Part shown: positions 5,955-14,924 of the stretch, piece after piece
How the letters are laid out: each line of letters opens with the position of its first letter
Position numbering within the stretch: position 1 is the first letter of the stretch
Assembly (NCBI GenBank): GCA_002404675.1
Contig: DHKE01000070.1
Coordinates: forward strand, 1 to 16,742
Origin: Porphyromonadaceae bacterium UBA4702
GTDB lineage: Bacteria; Bacteroidota; Bacteroidia; Bacteroidales; Muribaculaceae
DNA: 16,742 nucleotides
Direction of reading: 5' to 3'
Made by a program: the position numbers and the translations under genes
Notes under the pieces: model-generated
Told to the model about the DNA's origin: nothing
What the model saw: only the letters and a program-made list of their open reading frames with translations
Database searches by the model: none

Positions 5955-7175
5955 TTACCTGTGACGGCCGCCGCCACCGCCACGCGAACCGCCGGATGAA
6001 CGGCCGCCGCCGAATCCGCCGGACGAGCGTCCCATAGAGGAACTGCTGCGACCGCTGTTGTAGCTGCTGCGGCTATTTGAGTTGTAGCTGCTGCGGTTGC
6101 TGTTCGTATTGGTGGTGCTGCGGTGGTTGTTATACGAGTTGCCTGAATTGCGGTTTGTCGTGCCGCTGTTGTAGCTGCCTCGGTTAGTCGTCCCACTGCC
6201 ACGGTTATATGTGCTGTTGGTCGTAGTACGGCCCTGTACAGTTGCGTTTGTAGCGGAACGGTTGCTGTTGTTCTGCATGGTCGCGGAACTGCGGTTGTTG
6301 CCAGACGAGCCGCCGTTGCGGACAGTCGTGCCGCTTATGTGGGAGTCTGACGCGCTGTACGTGCCGCCGTTGCTCTGGCGGTGCATCGTCGAGGAGCGGT
6401 TGCTGCCCGATGTGGAAGTGCTCGCAGCAGTGCCGTTTGACACGCGGTGCCCTCCACTGTTGAAGTTGTAGCCGCGAGAGCTGCCGTTGTCCGAATAGCC
6501 TCTGTTTCCGCCGGGACGAGTGTTTGAAGCCCAGCCGTCTTGCGGAGAGTTGGGATGACGGTTGCCGCCCGGGCGGTAATGGTTGGCGTAATAGTCGTGG
6601 CTGTGATGCCAGTAGGGCCTGTAGGGATCCCAGCCCCAGCCGTAGCCATACCAGAAGGGGTCATAATATCCCCACGAGGGTCCCCAGTACCATGAATAGT
6701 ACGGGTCCCACACATTCCAGCCGAAGCCCCATGTCGGTCCCCAGTAAGAATAGTATGAGCGGTAAGACGGCCATGAATAGACATACGGGCTGAAAACGGG
6801 CAGGCCGTTGTCGTTTATGACAATAGTCACGTTGCCATACGAGTTGTTGAGGACATCATAGAGTACATCAGAATTGTCAACTACGATAGTCGGGTTGATG
6901 AACTTCTGGATTTGCTGCGTATAGACGAAGTCCTCGGCAGAGCCGACAGCCTCGCCGATAGTGTCTACAGGCGTGGTGTAGTACTGTCCGCGACGGTTGT
7001 ACGTATCGACATCAATGTCCCCGAAATTCTCGATATAAGCACTTTCCTTCTGGACATTGCTGACGTCTTTCTTCGGGTTATAGTAGATGTCGTCATCATA
7101 CACGTCATTGTCTGCTCTTGAGAACAGGCTTGTTCCGGCGAGCAATAACATCGTGAGATAAACTGATTTCTTCAT
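5955..7175 (-). CDS. Secreted low-complexity protein: Tyr/Trp-rich centre, Asn/Ser/Gly/Arg-rich tail (function unknown)
   Basis: A 406-residue exported protein that I cannot assign to a function. Residues 1-21 look like a signal peptide (MKKS, hydrophobic core, cleavage near SRA); no lipobox Cys is present. Residues 22-130 are an acidic, ordinary-complexity region (VYDDDIYYNP, IQKFINPTIVVDNSDVLYDV). Residues 131-200 hold about 18 Tyr, 12 Trp and 2 Phe in 70, with an echo SYWGPTWG (143-150) and WYWGPSWG (162-169). Residues 201-406 are almost only Asn, Ser, Gly, Thr and Arg with scattered Tyr, ending in a Gly-rich basic tail. There are no cysteines in the tail. The composition suggests a disordered, self-associating or adhesive surface or periplasmic protein; this is inference. 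The gene lies alone between sprA and the barrel gene, with a 238-bp leader region upstream and a stem-loop downstream. Similar low-complexity hypothetical proteins occur in Bacteroidales. Confidence 0.75.
   Translation of the reverse strand: MKKSVYLTMLLLAGTSLFSRADNDVYDDDIYYNPKKDVSNVQKESAYIENFGDIDVDTYNRRGQYYTTPVDTIGEAVGSAEDFVYTQQIQKFINPTIVVDNSDVLYDVLNNSYGNVTIVINDNGLPVFSPYVYSWPSYRSYYSYWGPTWGFGWNVWDPYYSWYWGPSWGYYDPFWYGYGWGWDPYRPYWHHSHDYYANHYRPGGNRHPNSPQDGWASNTRPGGNRGYSDNGSSRGYNFNSGGHRVSNGTAASTSTSGSNRSSTMHRQSNGGTYSASDSHISGTTVRNGGSSGNNRSSATMQNNSNRSATNATVQGRTTTNSTYNRGSGTTNRGSYNSGTTNRNSGNSYNNHRSTTNTNSNRSSYNSNSRSSYNSGRSSSSMGRSSGGFGGGRSSGGSRGGGGGRHR
6052..6178. repeat. Short direct repeats inside the low-complexity tail
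   Basis: GTTGTAGCTGCTGCGG occurs at 6057-6072 and again at 6081-6096 (24-bp period, eight codons, encoding related SRSSYNS-type units). CCGCTGTTGTAGCTGC occurs at 6052-6067 and at 6163-6178. The repeats sit within the coding sequence and probably reflect expansion of an Arg-Ser-Tyr-Asn unit. They could support slippage or recombination that changes tail length. Confidence 0.6.
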
Positions 7176-7179
7176 AACT

Positions 7180-7344
7180 CAAATGTATTGGTTATACTTG
7201 TGACAAATATCCGCCCGAATGGTTTACAATACCTGCCCAAATATAGGTTGTTCTTGTTAGTTGAGTTGGCGGAAACAGATGTCACCGCCTCATTGACACG
7301 GCGGCACTAATCATGCCACACCAGACTGTCACGCCGCAAATATA
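7180..7344 (-). promoter_or_regulatory. Three exact -7 boxes upstream of the low-complexity protein gene
   Basis: Minus-strand matches to TAnnTTTG occur at 7187-7180 (TACATTTG), 7245-7238 (TATATTTG) and 7344-7337 (TATATTTG). None has a TTTG at 19-21 bp; the first has a TTTG at 7207-7204 but only 16 bp away and would give an almost leaderless mRNA. The other two would give leaders of about 55 and 155 nt. At least one is probably the promoter for this gene. The 238-bp gap between sprA and this gene otherwise contains a short CCGCC/GGCGG stem (7285-7304) and no ORF I would support. Confidence 0.4.
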
Positions 7345-7413
7345 ACCATTTTTGCCGAGATGTTGCAGTCATAACCCTGAAATTCACATTATTTTAGAGG
7401 CGTGCCTGTTGCA

Positions 7414-10400
7414 TCAGCGGGCGAGGGAGAGGTTGATGGAGATGCCGTAGTTGGAGTTGGATGTCGGGTAGGAGGAGTTCGAGACAAGCGGCGTGTTAAT
7501 CTGGTGGTCGAAGAACGCAGATAGTGTGACACGTCGGCTGAGGATGTAGCTTGCCATGAAGTTGATTGAGAATGTGCGGGTCCCTTGTGTAGCCTGTGTG
7601 TACGCTGTCTCGATGCGGCGTATCAGCGAGAGGTTGTTGGAGTATGATATGTCGAGGTTCAACGTCAGGTCGTTGCTTACTCCGCCCTGTTTCGACCCGA
7701 TTTTCAGTATGTTGTTGAAGTTGGCAATCTTGTAGCCGGCGCCCAGCGTGAACTGCTTGCTTGTGGTCTCAACTACCTGACCGGCAGACGAATTGAGGTT
7801 GAGAGTGCGAGAATCGCGGTACTCGGTGTTGAGCGTAATCTCGTTGTTGAATGTCACAGACAGACCGATTAGCGGCGCGAACTTCTCGGTTATCGCCACT
7901 GACGAGATGTTGAACGGCGATGAGGGTATTGGCTGCTGCGACTGCTCGTCCTGTATGAAGCCGAGGTTGCCGTCGATGCCTATCCAGTTCATGTATGACG
8001 AGTATGAACCGATAGAGTATGTACACTGGTATGCGTGCGACACGGTGAATTTCTTGAATATGTTGCGCATATTGCCCAGGTTGATGAAGCCGTCGTAGGT
8101 GACGCGCCAGTTGGGGCGCATGGCATCGAGGCCGGGGAAGTGGCTCAATGTCACCTTGTTCACGTCGTATCCGCTGTATGCTGCCAAGAATGCCGGTATC
8201 AGTACATCTGACGATGTCTGGCTAACAGAGCCGACCTCGGGATTGTATGCCGTGCCGCCGAGGGGATTGCCCTCAAGAAAGCCGGTCTGCGGGTAGGTGC
8301 TTCCGTTGTACTGGCTTTGAACGCGGGCGGCGACAACCGGTATGTTGGCGAGGAACTGGTTGAACGCATCTGATGCGTATCCGTTCTCTGCCTTTGAACT
8401 CTTGAACGCGGTTTTGAGAGCAACGTGTGTGCGGGTGTAAGAGCCGCTGTATGACGTAGGCATGCCGGCATACATGAACTGCATCTGCTGCGTGCGGTTG
8501 TCAGTGAGGTTTGAGGTGAGAAGTATCTTGAGGCCTGCTACCGGCTCGAGTGTGAGCTCGAAGTTGAACTCTTTGCCTCTGTTCCAGATTGCGGGTGAAG
8601 TCTGGCCGTCGCCTGTGAGCAGCCAGCCTCGGTCGAGTGCCTTCTGCACATAGTCCTCGTTGAAGAAGCCAAACGCGAAGTCGAGGCCGGGAGACATCGG
8701 GCCGTATTTCGTGCTCTGTCCGAACATATCTCCTACGTTGGGGGAGAACTGCGGCAAGGTCAGCGAGCGGGACGACCTCCAGCGGAACGATACGTTGCGT
8801 GTCATCATGAGGAAGCGCAGCGAGTAGTCGCCGATTTCCTTCCATACGTTTTTTTTGTCGCCCTTCTGGTCTTCGACCACGGTGACACGGAGGTTGATTT
8901 TCCCTTTGTTTAGGATTTCTATTGTGTTGTCGTCCACGATGCGGGTTTCGAGTTTGACGACGGTGTTGCCTGTTGTCCGCCCTGTAATCTTGACTTTCTT
9001 GGTCTTCAGGTTGTGCTTGACCAGTGTGGTCGTGTCGGGCGAGAGGGTAATGGCTCGCTCAAACCGCTTTGCCTTCTTGTCGCGCTGGTTGTTCTTATTC
9101 TTATTCTTGTCACGCGAGGAGGAAGAGGACGAGCCCCAACGCTTGTTGATGTTCTGCAGATACTTGGACTTGTTGTAGAGAGTCTCAAAGTTGATGCGTG
9201 CATCTGCATTCCATGTGGACTGGTTGGCGATTGTGTTGCCGAGAAACATGTCCTCAACAGTTGCCCCTTTGTCCCAGCGGTATGTGGAATTGTATGTAAG
9301 CGAGCCGCTGATGAAGCTCAACAGTGGTATCTTGCTGAAAGGAGGTCGCCAGGAGGCTGTGAATGTCTGGTTGTAGTTCCACGGAGTCCCGAAGCCCTTG
9401 ATAGAGTTCCATACAGTGTCTTTCCAGTCGCGGTATTTGTCTGGGAACAGCTTCTTGTTCACCGCGCCGACAGTTTCCTCAATGCGAGCAGTCGTGTTGC
9501 TGGCAAAGGTGAAGTTGAGCGACTGGGTGAGGTTCCATGTCAGGTTGAGCTGCCTGTCCCAAAGGAAGTTCTTGCTTACCTGCACTGGCAGACGGAAGTC
9601 AACGTCCACTTCGGAGCGTGTCTGTTCCTCGTAATAGTAACGGGATATGTTGGTCAGGAACGTCAGCGAGTTGAACATCCAGTTGATGCCCCACTCCTTG
9701 AAGAACTTGGCGTTTTTGCTTTTGCTCTTGAGCCAGCCGAAGGGCTTCAGCGGCTTGATGTATGGCGAATATGAATACTGGAAGCTGCCTCGGTAGTCGT
9801 TGGTGTTCTGGTATTCAGTCGTCGGGTCTACGTTCTTCTGCTTGTTGAACGAGAAAGACACCTGGAAGTTTGCCGGGTCCCAAGGCATTGGGTTCTTGCT
9901 CTGCACATTGAACTTCAGACCGGAGATCGAGAAGTTCTCGACAGTCTTGCGGGTTATGGCATAGCTGCTGATTGAGTCGCGCTCATGTTTGGTCGCAGCC
10001 GCGTCGAGAGCGTCTTTCAGCAGAATGTCCTGGTCGAGGGGGTTGTATTTCGGGGTGTTCTTTTCAGTTGAGTGTGAATAGTAAATCGGGGCGGACAGTT
10101 TCGCTCCTGCGGGGAAAACCTTGCCCAAATCTCCCTGCACAGCAAAGTTGAGCTGTTCGTAGCGGTCGAGGCGACGCTGTGACAATCCCTGGTCTACGCC
10201 TCCGAAGCCATCAGTTTCAATGTGTCCCGAAACGTTAACAGTCGCAATGTCACTGATGCCAAGGTTGATATTGCCTTTCGCTGCCCAGCCGCCGGACTCG
10301 TTGAAGTCAGTCACCTTCATTTCGTTGACCCACACCGTTCCGTCCTTGACCGAGTTGGAGCGGTTGCGCACGCCGATGAGCATGACACGCACATCTGACA

Positions 10401-13400
10401 GCGAGGGATTGCCGAGCACAGCGACGGTGTTGTGGTCGTTGCCGGGGTCTCGCATGCTGAACAGTGTGGTATAGCCTACGCCTTCAGTGCCGGATGACCG
10501 CTGGCGGTTGCGCTCGGTCTTGACGTTGGTAAAGGCTTCCATTGCCACGTCGAGGCGGTTGGAAATAGGCCAGACGCGGGCGCGGTCGCCGCTGTTCATG
10601 TTGTTATAGCGTCCCTCAGGTGTCAGTTCGAGTGGTATTTCATACTCGTAGTAGTTGTTCTTGACATCCGAGCCAAGGCGGATGAACATCGACAGGTCGC
10701 CGTTTGACACGTTGGTCACGTTGTCAATGAGGGCCTCGGCGTGTACCCACATCTGCAGACGCTTGTAGATGCGCAGGTCGAGCAGGGTGTTCTTGTAAAT
10801 GCCTCGTGCGTCGCCGGCCTGAAGCCCTGTCACCTTCATTGACAGCGACTGCTCGTTTAGCTGTGTCGCCTGTGACTGACCTGGGTCTTGTATACGGGTC
10901 ACATCAGGCGGAAGAACGTAGTTGACAGGTGTGCGCCCGCTGTTCTCCTCGATGTTTACTACAGATACGTCAAGCTGTCCTTCAGCCGGAGAGTCGTTGC
11001 GGCTGTTGAGGTTGAACTTGTAGTCGCGCCAGTCGCCGCGTACCAGTTCGAGTGTAGCAAAGCGGAGGTGCGTTACGGCACGGAAACCGGTCATGAACAT
11101 ACGTGCGAAGCGAATGGTCGAGAAGTCATTGATGCCTCCGACCACCTTGTCCGGGTTGCTCAAGGGTATTTTGAATTGATACCACACCATGGTCTTTTTG
11201 CCGTCGCGAGTAGTCACTTCCGACACCTGCTTGTCGGTAATGTAATTCTTGCCGACTTCGAGGTCTTCGGGGCGTATGGAAACCTTGTACTGGAAGTAAC
11301 GCTCGTATTCGTTTAGCGTGTTGTCCTGGTTGATGTCCTCCACGTCGGGAACAGAACGCGATGACTGGTACTGCGGGTTGTCGCTTTGGTCAGGTGAGAG
11401 CGAGTTGCCTTCCACGCCGTTGTAGTGCTTGTAGCGGTCCAGTATTGATGTCTGGTGCTGGTCGTACCAAGTCGAGCGGTAGAAATGGTAATTGTCGCCG
11501 GCAGGGTCGTTCATCGGAGAGAACGGGTCATCCTGCATCTCTGAAATCACGGTGGGGGAGAGGCGTTGGCGCAGGCTGTTAAGATAGTCAGCGTATGTGT
11601 GGAAATTGTATTCGTCGTCATTTGAGAGGCCGTCGAGGCCGAGGTCCTGCATCGGTCGGGCATTGGCAGCGTTCTCGAATGCGTATGTCAGCGAGTTTTG
11701 CGTAGACACACGTCCCCAGTTGGTCTCCGCCATGAACTGGTTGTTGCCATCAATGGGGTTGCCGTTTTCATAGCTCTTCTTGCCGTCTTTGAGGATGTCC
11801 TCGCTTATCTCGCCGAAGTTGAAATAGAGGTCTCCACCCTCTGTATTGGGGTTGTCGGGGTCAAGGAACGGGTCGAGCATCCAGAATTGCACGTACTCGA
11901 TGTTGGAGTTCTCGAAGTTGGTGTTGTCCAGCTTGCGCATGATGCCGCCCCAACGCTTTTCAGGGTTGAGCAGACTGCCGTTGCTGTCTATATTGTCGCA
12001 GTCGAGGTTGTACGGGCCGCGCTCAGTGGGGTAGAACGACAGGTTGAGTGTCTGTATGTAGTTGGACTCGCCGTAGTTGATTTCGCGGTTGGGGAAAATC
12101 TCATTGACAGTCACCTCGCGGACGTATGGGTTGGACAGCTGTGCAACGTCATTCTTCAGATAGCCTGGCAGCATCGAGGAGTTGCGTTGCGTGAAGATGC
12201 GGTCGATGTAATACCATGCCAGCAGCGAGCGGTTTTTCCCATAGTCAACATTGTCGACGAGGGCAGCCTCGGGGAAGAGTGCGTCCGCACTCGGGTCATA
12301 CGGGGTCGAAGCGAGAAACCAAGAATAGGGAGAGCGCAGGTCTACGCCTGTCTGCGAGTTCTCGAAGTCGTCAATATAGCTCGAGCCTTTGGCAGAGCCG
12401 GACTTCTGCTTGTGGGGAACAAGCTGCGCAAATTCGCCGGTCATGCTGATGCTTGACGGCGCGGTGGAGCTGACAGTCGGTATCTTGTTGATGAGGTTGG
12501 TCAGCCACATGAACTGCTTGTTGAACGAGAAGTTGACGCCCCACATGGTGTTGTTGATCACCTCGTCGCCGATGTTCACTTTCTCGGTAAGTGCTTTCTC
12601 GGAGAAATTCAACAGAGTCGCCCCTAAGGTGAAATCCTTGCTGAACTTGTATTGTGCATCCAGTCCGACAAGCGTTTTGCGCTGCATGGAGAATGTGGAC
12701 TGGTTTTCGAGGCTGACGCTGACATTTGTGCCGGCATCGATGATGCTCTGGTTGGTGATTGTGACTATACCCATGGAGTAGTCCACCGTGTAGTCGCTGT
12801 TTTCCACCAGCGTCGCGCCGCCGGCCGTGACGACGACAGACCCTCGCGGTACGTTCATCGCGTTCAGGCGTATGGTCGCGCCGTTAGAGGCTTGGTATTC
12901 GCCCACGAGCGAGTATTTGTTCTTGTCGGCAAACTGCCGAGCCACCACGAGTGTAGAGTCGTACAGTTCGTGGAAAACGTATGGTTCTGCTATGGCCGGG
13001 TCGCCTATCTTCCGCTCGAGGTTGTCGCCGAATGGCTCTGCCACGGGGAATATTACCTTGCCGCTTGAGGATATGACGGTATAGCCCTCGATGTAGTCGA
13101 AGAAGCCGTCAGGGTTAGTCTCCTGGTTGGAGTCGAGCCGGTCGAGGTTCATCAGCTGGAGTATCGGCTTGTCAGATACCGTGGGCGCAGGGATATAGTT
13201 TATCTCCTGACCTGTGGTGTCGCTCAAATACTTGATGTTCAGCTTGAAATTCTTTTTCTGCAGCTGGTATGCCCCGAGCGAGTATACATTTTTCATCATC
13301 AGCTTCCACATCGGCAGTTTCGGGCTTACCGTTGTGCCTCGCAGCATTTTCAGATAGAGGGACTGGCTTGTGGAGCTTACGTCGCTCGAGAACTCGCCCA

Positions 13401-14892
13401 CCTGGTAGACCTTGCCGTTGCAGGTGTATTCGTATGCCACGGCGAGAACTTCGTCTGTGGACAGCGCAGACTTCAACGAGATGTAGCCGAGAGTGGAGTT
13501 GAGGGTGTATTCGCTCGAACTCAGCAAACGTGCGCTCTCTACTTTCTCATAGTCGCGTCCGCCGTTGATGCCGTATGCTTGCAGTGGCTCGAGTACCTGC
13601 GTTACACGGCTTATGTCGCGAGCGTCGGGGTATTCCTCTTTGATGACACTCAACAGGTTGTTTGACTGGTTAGACGGGTTGTCATACGACATATTGGGAA
13701 TCCAGTAGTCTGACGCCAAACGCTTGTTCTCGCCCAGGTCCATGAAACCCACGAAGTTGCGGGACTCGTTGTAGTTGCCGTTTTTGTTAGTCACCCACAC
13801 CTCAATGCGAGTGATGTTTATGCCTGAAGACACGTGCGGCAGCTTGGACGCAAACTGGTCATAGTTGTCATAGAAGTATTGTGACAGAAAGAAGTGACGG
13901 TTCGCGTCATACTCGTCTGCACGCACCTGAAATTTCGTAGTCTGTACACCGCCTTGCGTCGAGACAGTCTTGGATTCACTGTTCTGCTGGGAGAGCAGTC
14001 CTGTCAGCGTGAGTTTGCCGAACTGCAGTTTTGCCTTGACACCGAACAGGGCAGTACCGCCGCGTATCAGGCTCGATCCTGTGGTCATGCTCACATTGCC
14101 GGCCTCGATGTTCTTGATGATTTCATCTTCCTTGCCCTCGTATGCCAGCTTCAGGTTTTTGGAGTCGAAGTCAAACGTGGCGTCGGTGTTGTACGTCATG
14201 TTGAACTTCATCTTGTCACCAACTGACGCAGCTATGTTTGCCTGGATTTTCTGGTCGAAATCGAAATATGTCTTGCGGCGTGACTTGAGCGAGATAGCGG
14301 GGTTGTCCGTCTTGTTGCTCTTGATGCCCATGGAAATCTGTGCAGAGCCGGAGGTCGTCAACCGCACGCCGCCGGGACCGAACACTTTCTCAAGCGGCCC
14401 GAGCGCGAAGTTCATGTCGAGGATGTTGAACGGCTCTTTCTCCTTCTTCTCGAAAATCTCGCTGTTTTTCGAGCGGAAGTAGTCCCACATTTCCTGTTTG
14501 TTGACTATCGCGTTGTATTGCTCGGCACTCATCATGTACGGGGTCACGATTTCATTCTCGCCGAGCTTGGTGCGTATGACATACATGCCGAGTTCGGGGT
14601 CATACGTCACTTCTGTCTTGATGTTTTCGGGAGTAGAGAGGTCGGCTGCATATTCTTTGCCGGCATAATCGTCGTAATCGCGGGGGATAGTCGGCTGCAC
14701 GGCTGCCGGCATTGAGACGCTGTCCTGCCTGTTCGGATTGCTGTACTGGCTTGCCGGGGGAGGGGGCGGCGGAGCAATGGGTTTTGTTCCTGTGCGTGTC
14801 TGCGAATGTGACACGACTGTTGCCAACAACGCTGCTATCAGCATTGCCGGCATCGCCAGACGTTTTATGTAGATGTTTCTTCTACTTCGCAT
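7414..14892 (-). CDS. sprA: SprA/Sov, giant outer-membrane translocon of the type IX secretion system
   Basis: A protein of about 2,492 residues, the size of SprA of Flavobacterium and Sov of Porphyromonas. SprA is the very large single-chain beta-barrel (36 strands in the known structure) through which type IX substrates cross the outer membrane, working with PorV and a plug protein. From the ATG at 14890-14892 the protein begins MRSRRNIYIKRLAMPAMLIA, a good signal peptide with cleavage near residue 30, then a run of six prolines (41-46). The N-terminal region FNILDMNFALGPLEKVFGPGGVRLTTSG and GTALFGVKAKLQFGKLTLTG is typical of SprA N-terminal domains. The remainder is a long series of amphipathic strands and Asn/Tyr-rich loops, with a Ser/Lys/Asn-rich insert near residues 1916-1940. 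It ends SINLSLAR, lacking the usual terminal aromatic. A GTG at 14926-14928 overlapping the ruvA stop is an alternative start, but it would give an overlong n-region. Co-transcription with ruvA is likely. Gliding or secretion partners are not in the window. Confidence 0.96.
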   Translation of the reverse strand: MRSRRNIYIKRLAMPAMLIAALLATVVSHSQTRTGTKPIAPPPPPPASQYSNPNRQDSVSMPAAVQPTIPRDYDDYAGKEYAADLSTPENIKTEVTYDPELGMYVIRTKLGENEIVTPYMMSAEQYNAIVNKQEMWDYFRSKNSEIFEKKEKEPFNILDMNFALGPLEKVFGPGGVRLTTSGSAQISMGIKSNKTDNPAISLKSRRKTYFDFDQKIQANIAASVGDKMKFNMTYNTDATFDFDSKNLKLAYEGKEDEIIKNIEAGNVSMTTGSSLIRGGTALFGVKAKLQFGKLTLTGLLSQQNSESKTVSTQGGVQTTKFQVRADEYDANRHFFLSQYFYDNYDQFASKLPHVSSGINITRIEVWVTNKNGNYNESRNFVGFMDLGENKRLASDYWIPNMSYDNPSNQSNNLLSVIKEEYPDARDISRVTQVLEPLQAYGINGGRDYEKVESARLLSSSEYTLNSTLGYISLKSALSTDEVLAVAYEYTCNGKVYQVGEFSSDVSSTSQSLYLKMLRGTTVSPKLPMWKLMMKNVYSLGAYQLQKKNFKLNIKYLSDTTGQEINYIPAPTVSDKPILQLMNLDRLDSNQETNPDGFFDYIEGYTVISSSGKVIFPVAEPFGDNLERKIGDPAIAEPYVFHELYDSTLVVARQFADKNKYSLVGEYQASNGATIRLNAMNVPRGSVVVTAGGATLVENSDYTVDYSMGIVTITNQSIIDAGTNVSVSLENQSTFSMQRKTLVGLDAQYKFSKDFTLGATLLNFSEKALTEKVNIGDEVINNTMWGVNFSFNKQFMWLTNLINKIPTVSSTAPSSISMTGEFAQLVPHKQKSGSAKGSSYIDDFENSQTGVDLRSPYSWFLASTPYDPSADALFPEAALVDNVDYGKNRSLLAWYYIDRIFTQRNSSMLPGYLKNDVAQLSNPYVREVTVNEIFPNREINYGESNYIQTLNLSFYPTERGPYNLDCDNIDSNGSLLNPEKRWGGIMRKLDNTNFENSNIEYVQFWMLDPFLDPDNPNTEGGDLYFNFGEISEDILKDGKKSYENGNPIDGNNQFMAETNWGRVSTQNSLTYAFENAANARPMQDLGLDGLSNDDEYNFHTYADYLNSLRQRLSPTVISEMQDDPFSPMNDPAGDNYHFYRSTWYDQHQTSILDRYKHYNGVEGNSLSPDQSDNPQYQSSRSVPDVEDINQDNTLNEYERYFQYKVSIRPEDLEVGKNYITDKQVSEVTTRDGKKTMVWYQFKIPLSNPDKVVGGINDFSTIRFARMFMTGFRAVTHLRFATLELVRGDWRDYKFNLNSRNDSPAEGQLDVSVVNIEENSGRTPVNYVLPPDVTRIQDPGQSQATQLNEQSLSMKVTGLQAGDARGIYKNTLLDLRIYKRLQMWVHAEALIDNVTNVSNGDLSMFIRLGSDVKNNYYEYEIPLELTPEGRYNNMNSGDRARVWPISNRLDVAMEAFTNVKTERNRQRSSGTEGVGYTTLFSMRDPGNDHNTVAVLGNPSLSDVRVMLIGVRNRSNSVKDGTVWVNEMKVTDFNESGGWAAKGNINLGISDIATVNVSGHIETDGFGGVDQGLSQRRLDRYEQLNFAVQGDLGKVFPAGAKLSAPIYYSHSTEKNTPKYNPLDQDILLKDALDAAATKHERDSISSYAITRKTVENFSISGLKFNVQSKNPMPWDPANFQVSFSFNKQKNVDPTTEYQNTNDYRGSFQYSYSPYIKPLKPFGWLKSKSKNAKFFKEWGINWMFNSLTFLTNISRYYYEEQTRSEVDVDFRLPVQVSKNFLWDRQLNLTWNLTQSLNFTFASNTTARIEETVGAVNKKLFPDKYRDWKDTVWNSIKGFGTPWNYNQTFTASWRPPFSKIPLLSFISGSLTYNSTYRWDKGATVEDMFLGNTIANQSTWNADARINFETLYNKSKYLQNINKRWGSSSSSSRDKNKNKNNQRDKKAKRFERAITLSPDTTTLVKHNLKTKKVKITGRTTGNTVVKLETRIVDDNTIEILNKGKINLRVTVVEDQKGDKKNVWKEIGDYSLRFLMMTRNVSFRWRSSRSLTLPQFSPNVGDMFGQSTKYGPMSPGLDFAFGFFNEDYVQKALDRGWLLTGDGQTSPAIWNRGKEFNFELTLEPVAGLKILLTSNLTDNRTQQMQFMYAGMPTSYSGSYTRTHVALKTAFKSSKAENGYASDAFNQFLANIPVVAARVQSQYNGSTYPQTGFLEGNPLGGTAYNPEVGSVSQTSSDVLIPAFLAAYSGYDVNKVTLSHFPGLDAMRPNWRVTYDGFINLGNMRNIFKKFTVSHAYQCTYSIGSYSSYMNWIGIDGNLGFIQDEQSQQPIPSSPFNISSVAITEKFAPLIGLSVTFNNEITLNTEYRDSRTLNLNSSAGQVVETTSKQFTLGAGYKIANFNNILKIGSKQGGVSNDLTLNLDISYSNNLSLIRRIETAYTQATQGTRTFSINFMASYILSRRVTLSAFFDHQINTPLVSNSSYPTSNSNYGISINLSLAR

Positions 14893-14924
14893 AAGGTCTG
14901 CAACCCATTGCGCAACTCTGTGCG

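Noticed and set aside
9013..9774. 253-codon open frame on the plus strand opposite sprA
   Set aside because: It is fully antisense to the conserved sprA coding frame, has no recognisable domain, and similar long frames recur all along the antisense of sprA because of its GC-rich codon use.
11698..12456. 252-codon open frame on the plus strand opposite sprA
   Set aside because: Same reasoning: an antisense shadow of sprA with Val/Ala/Arg-rich translation and no family features.
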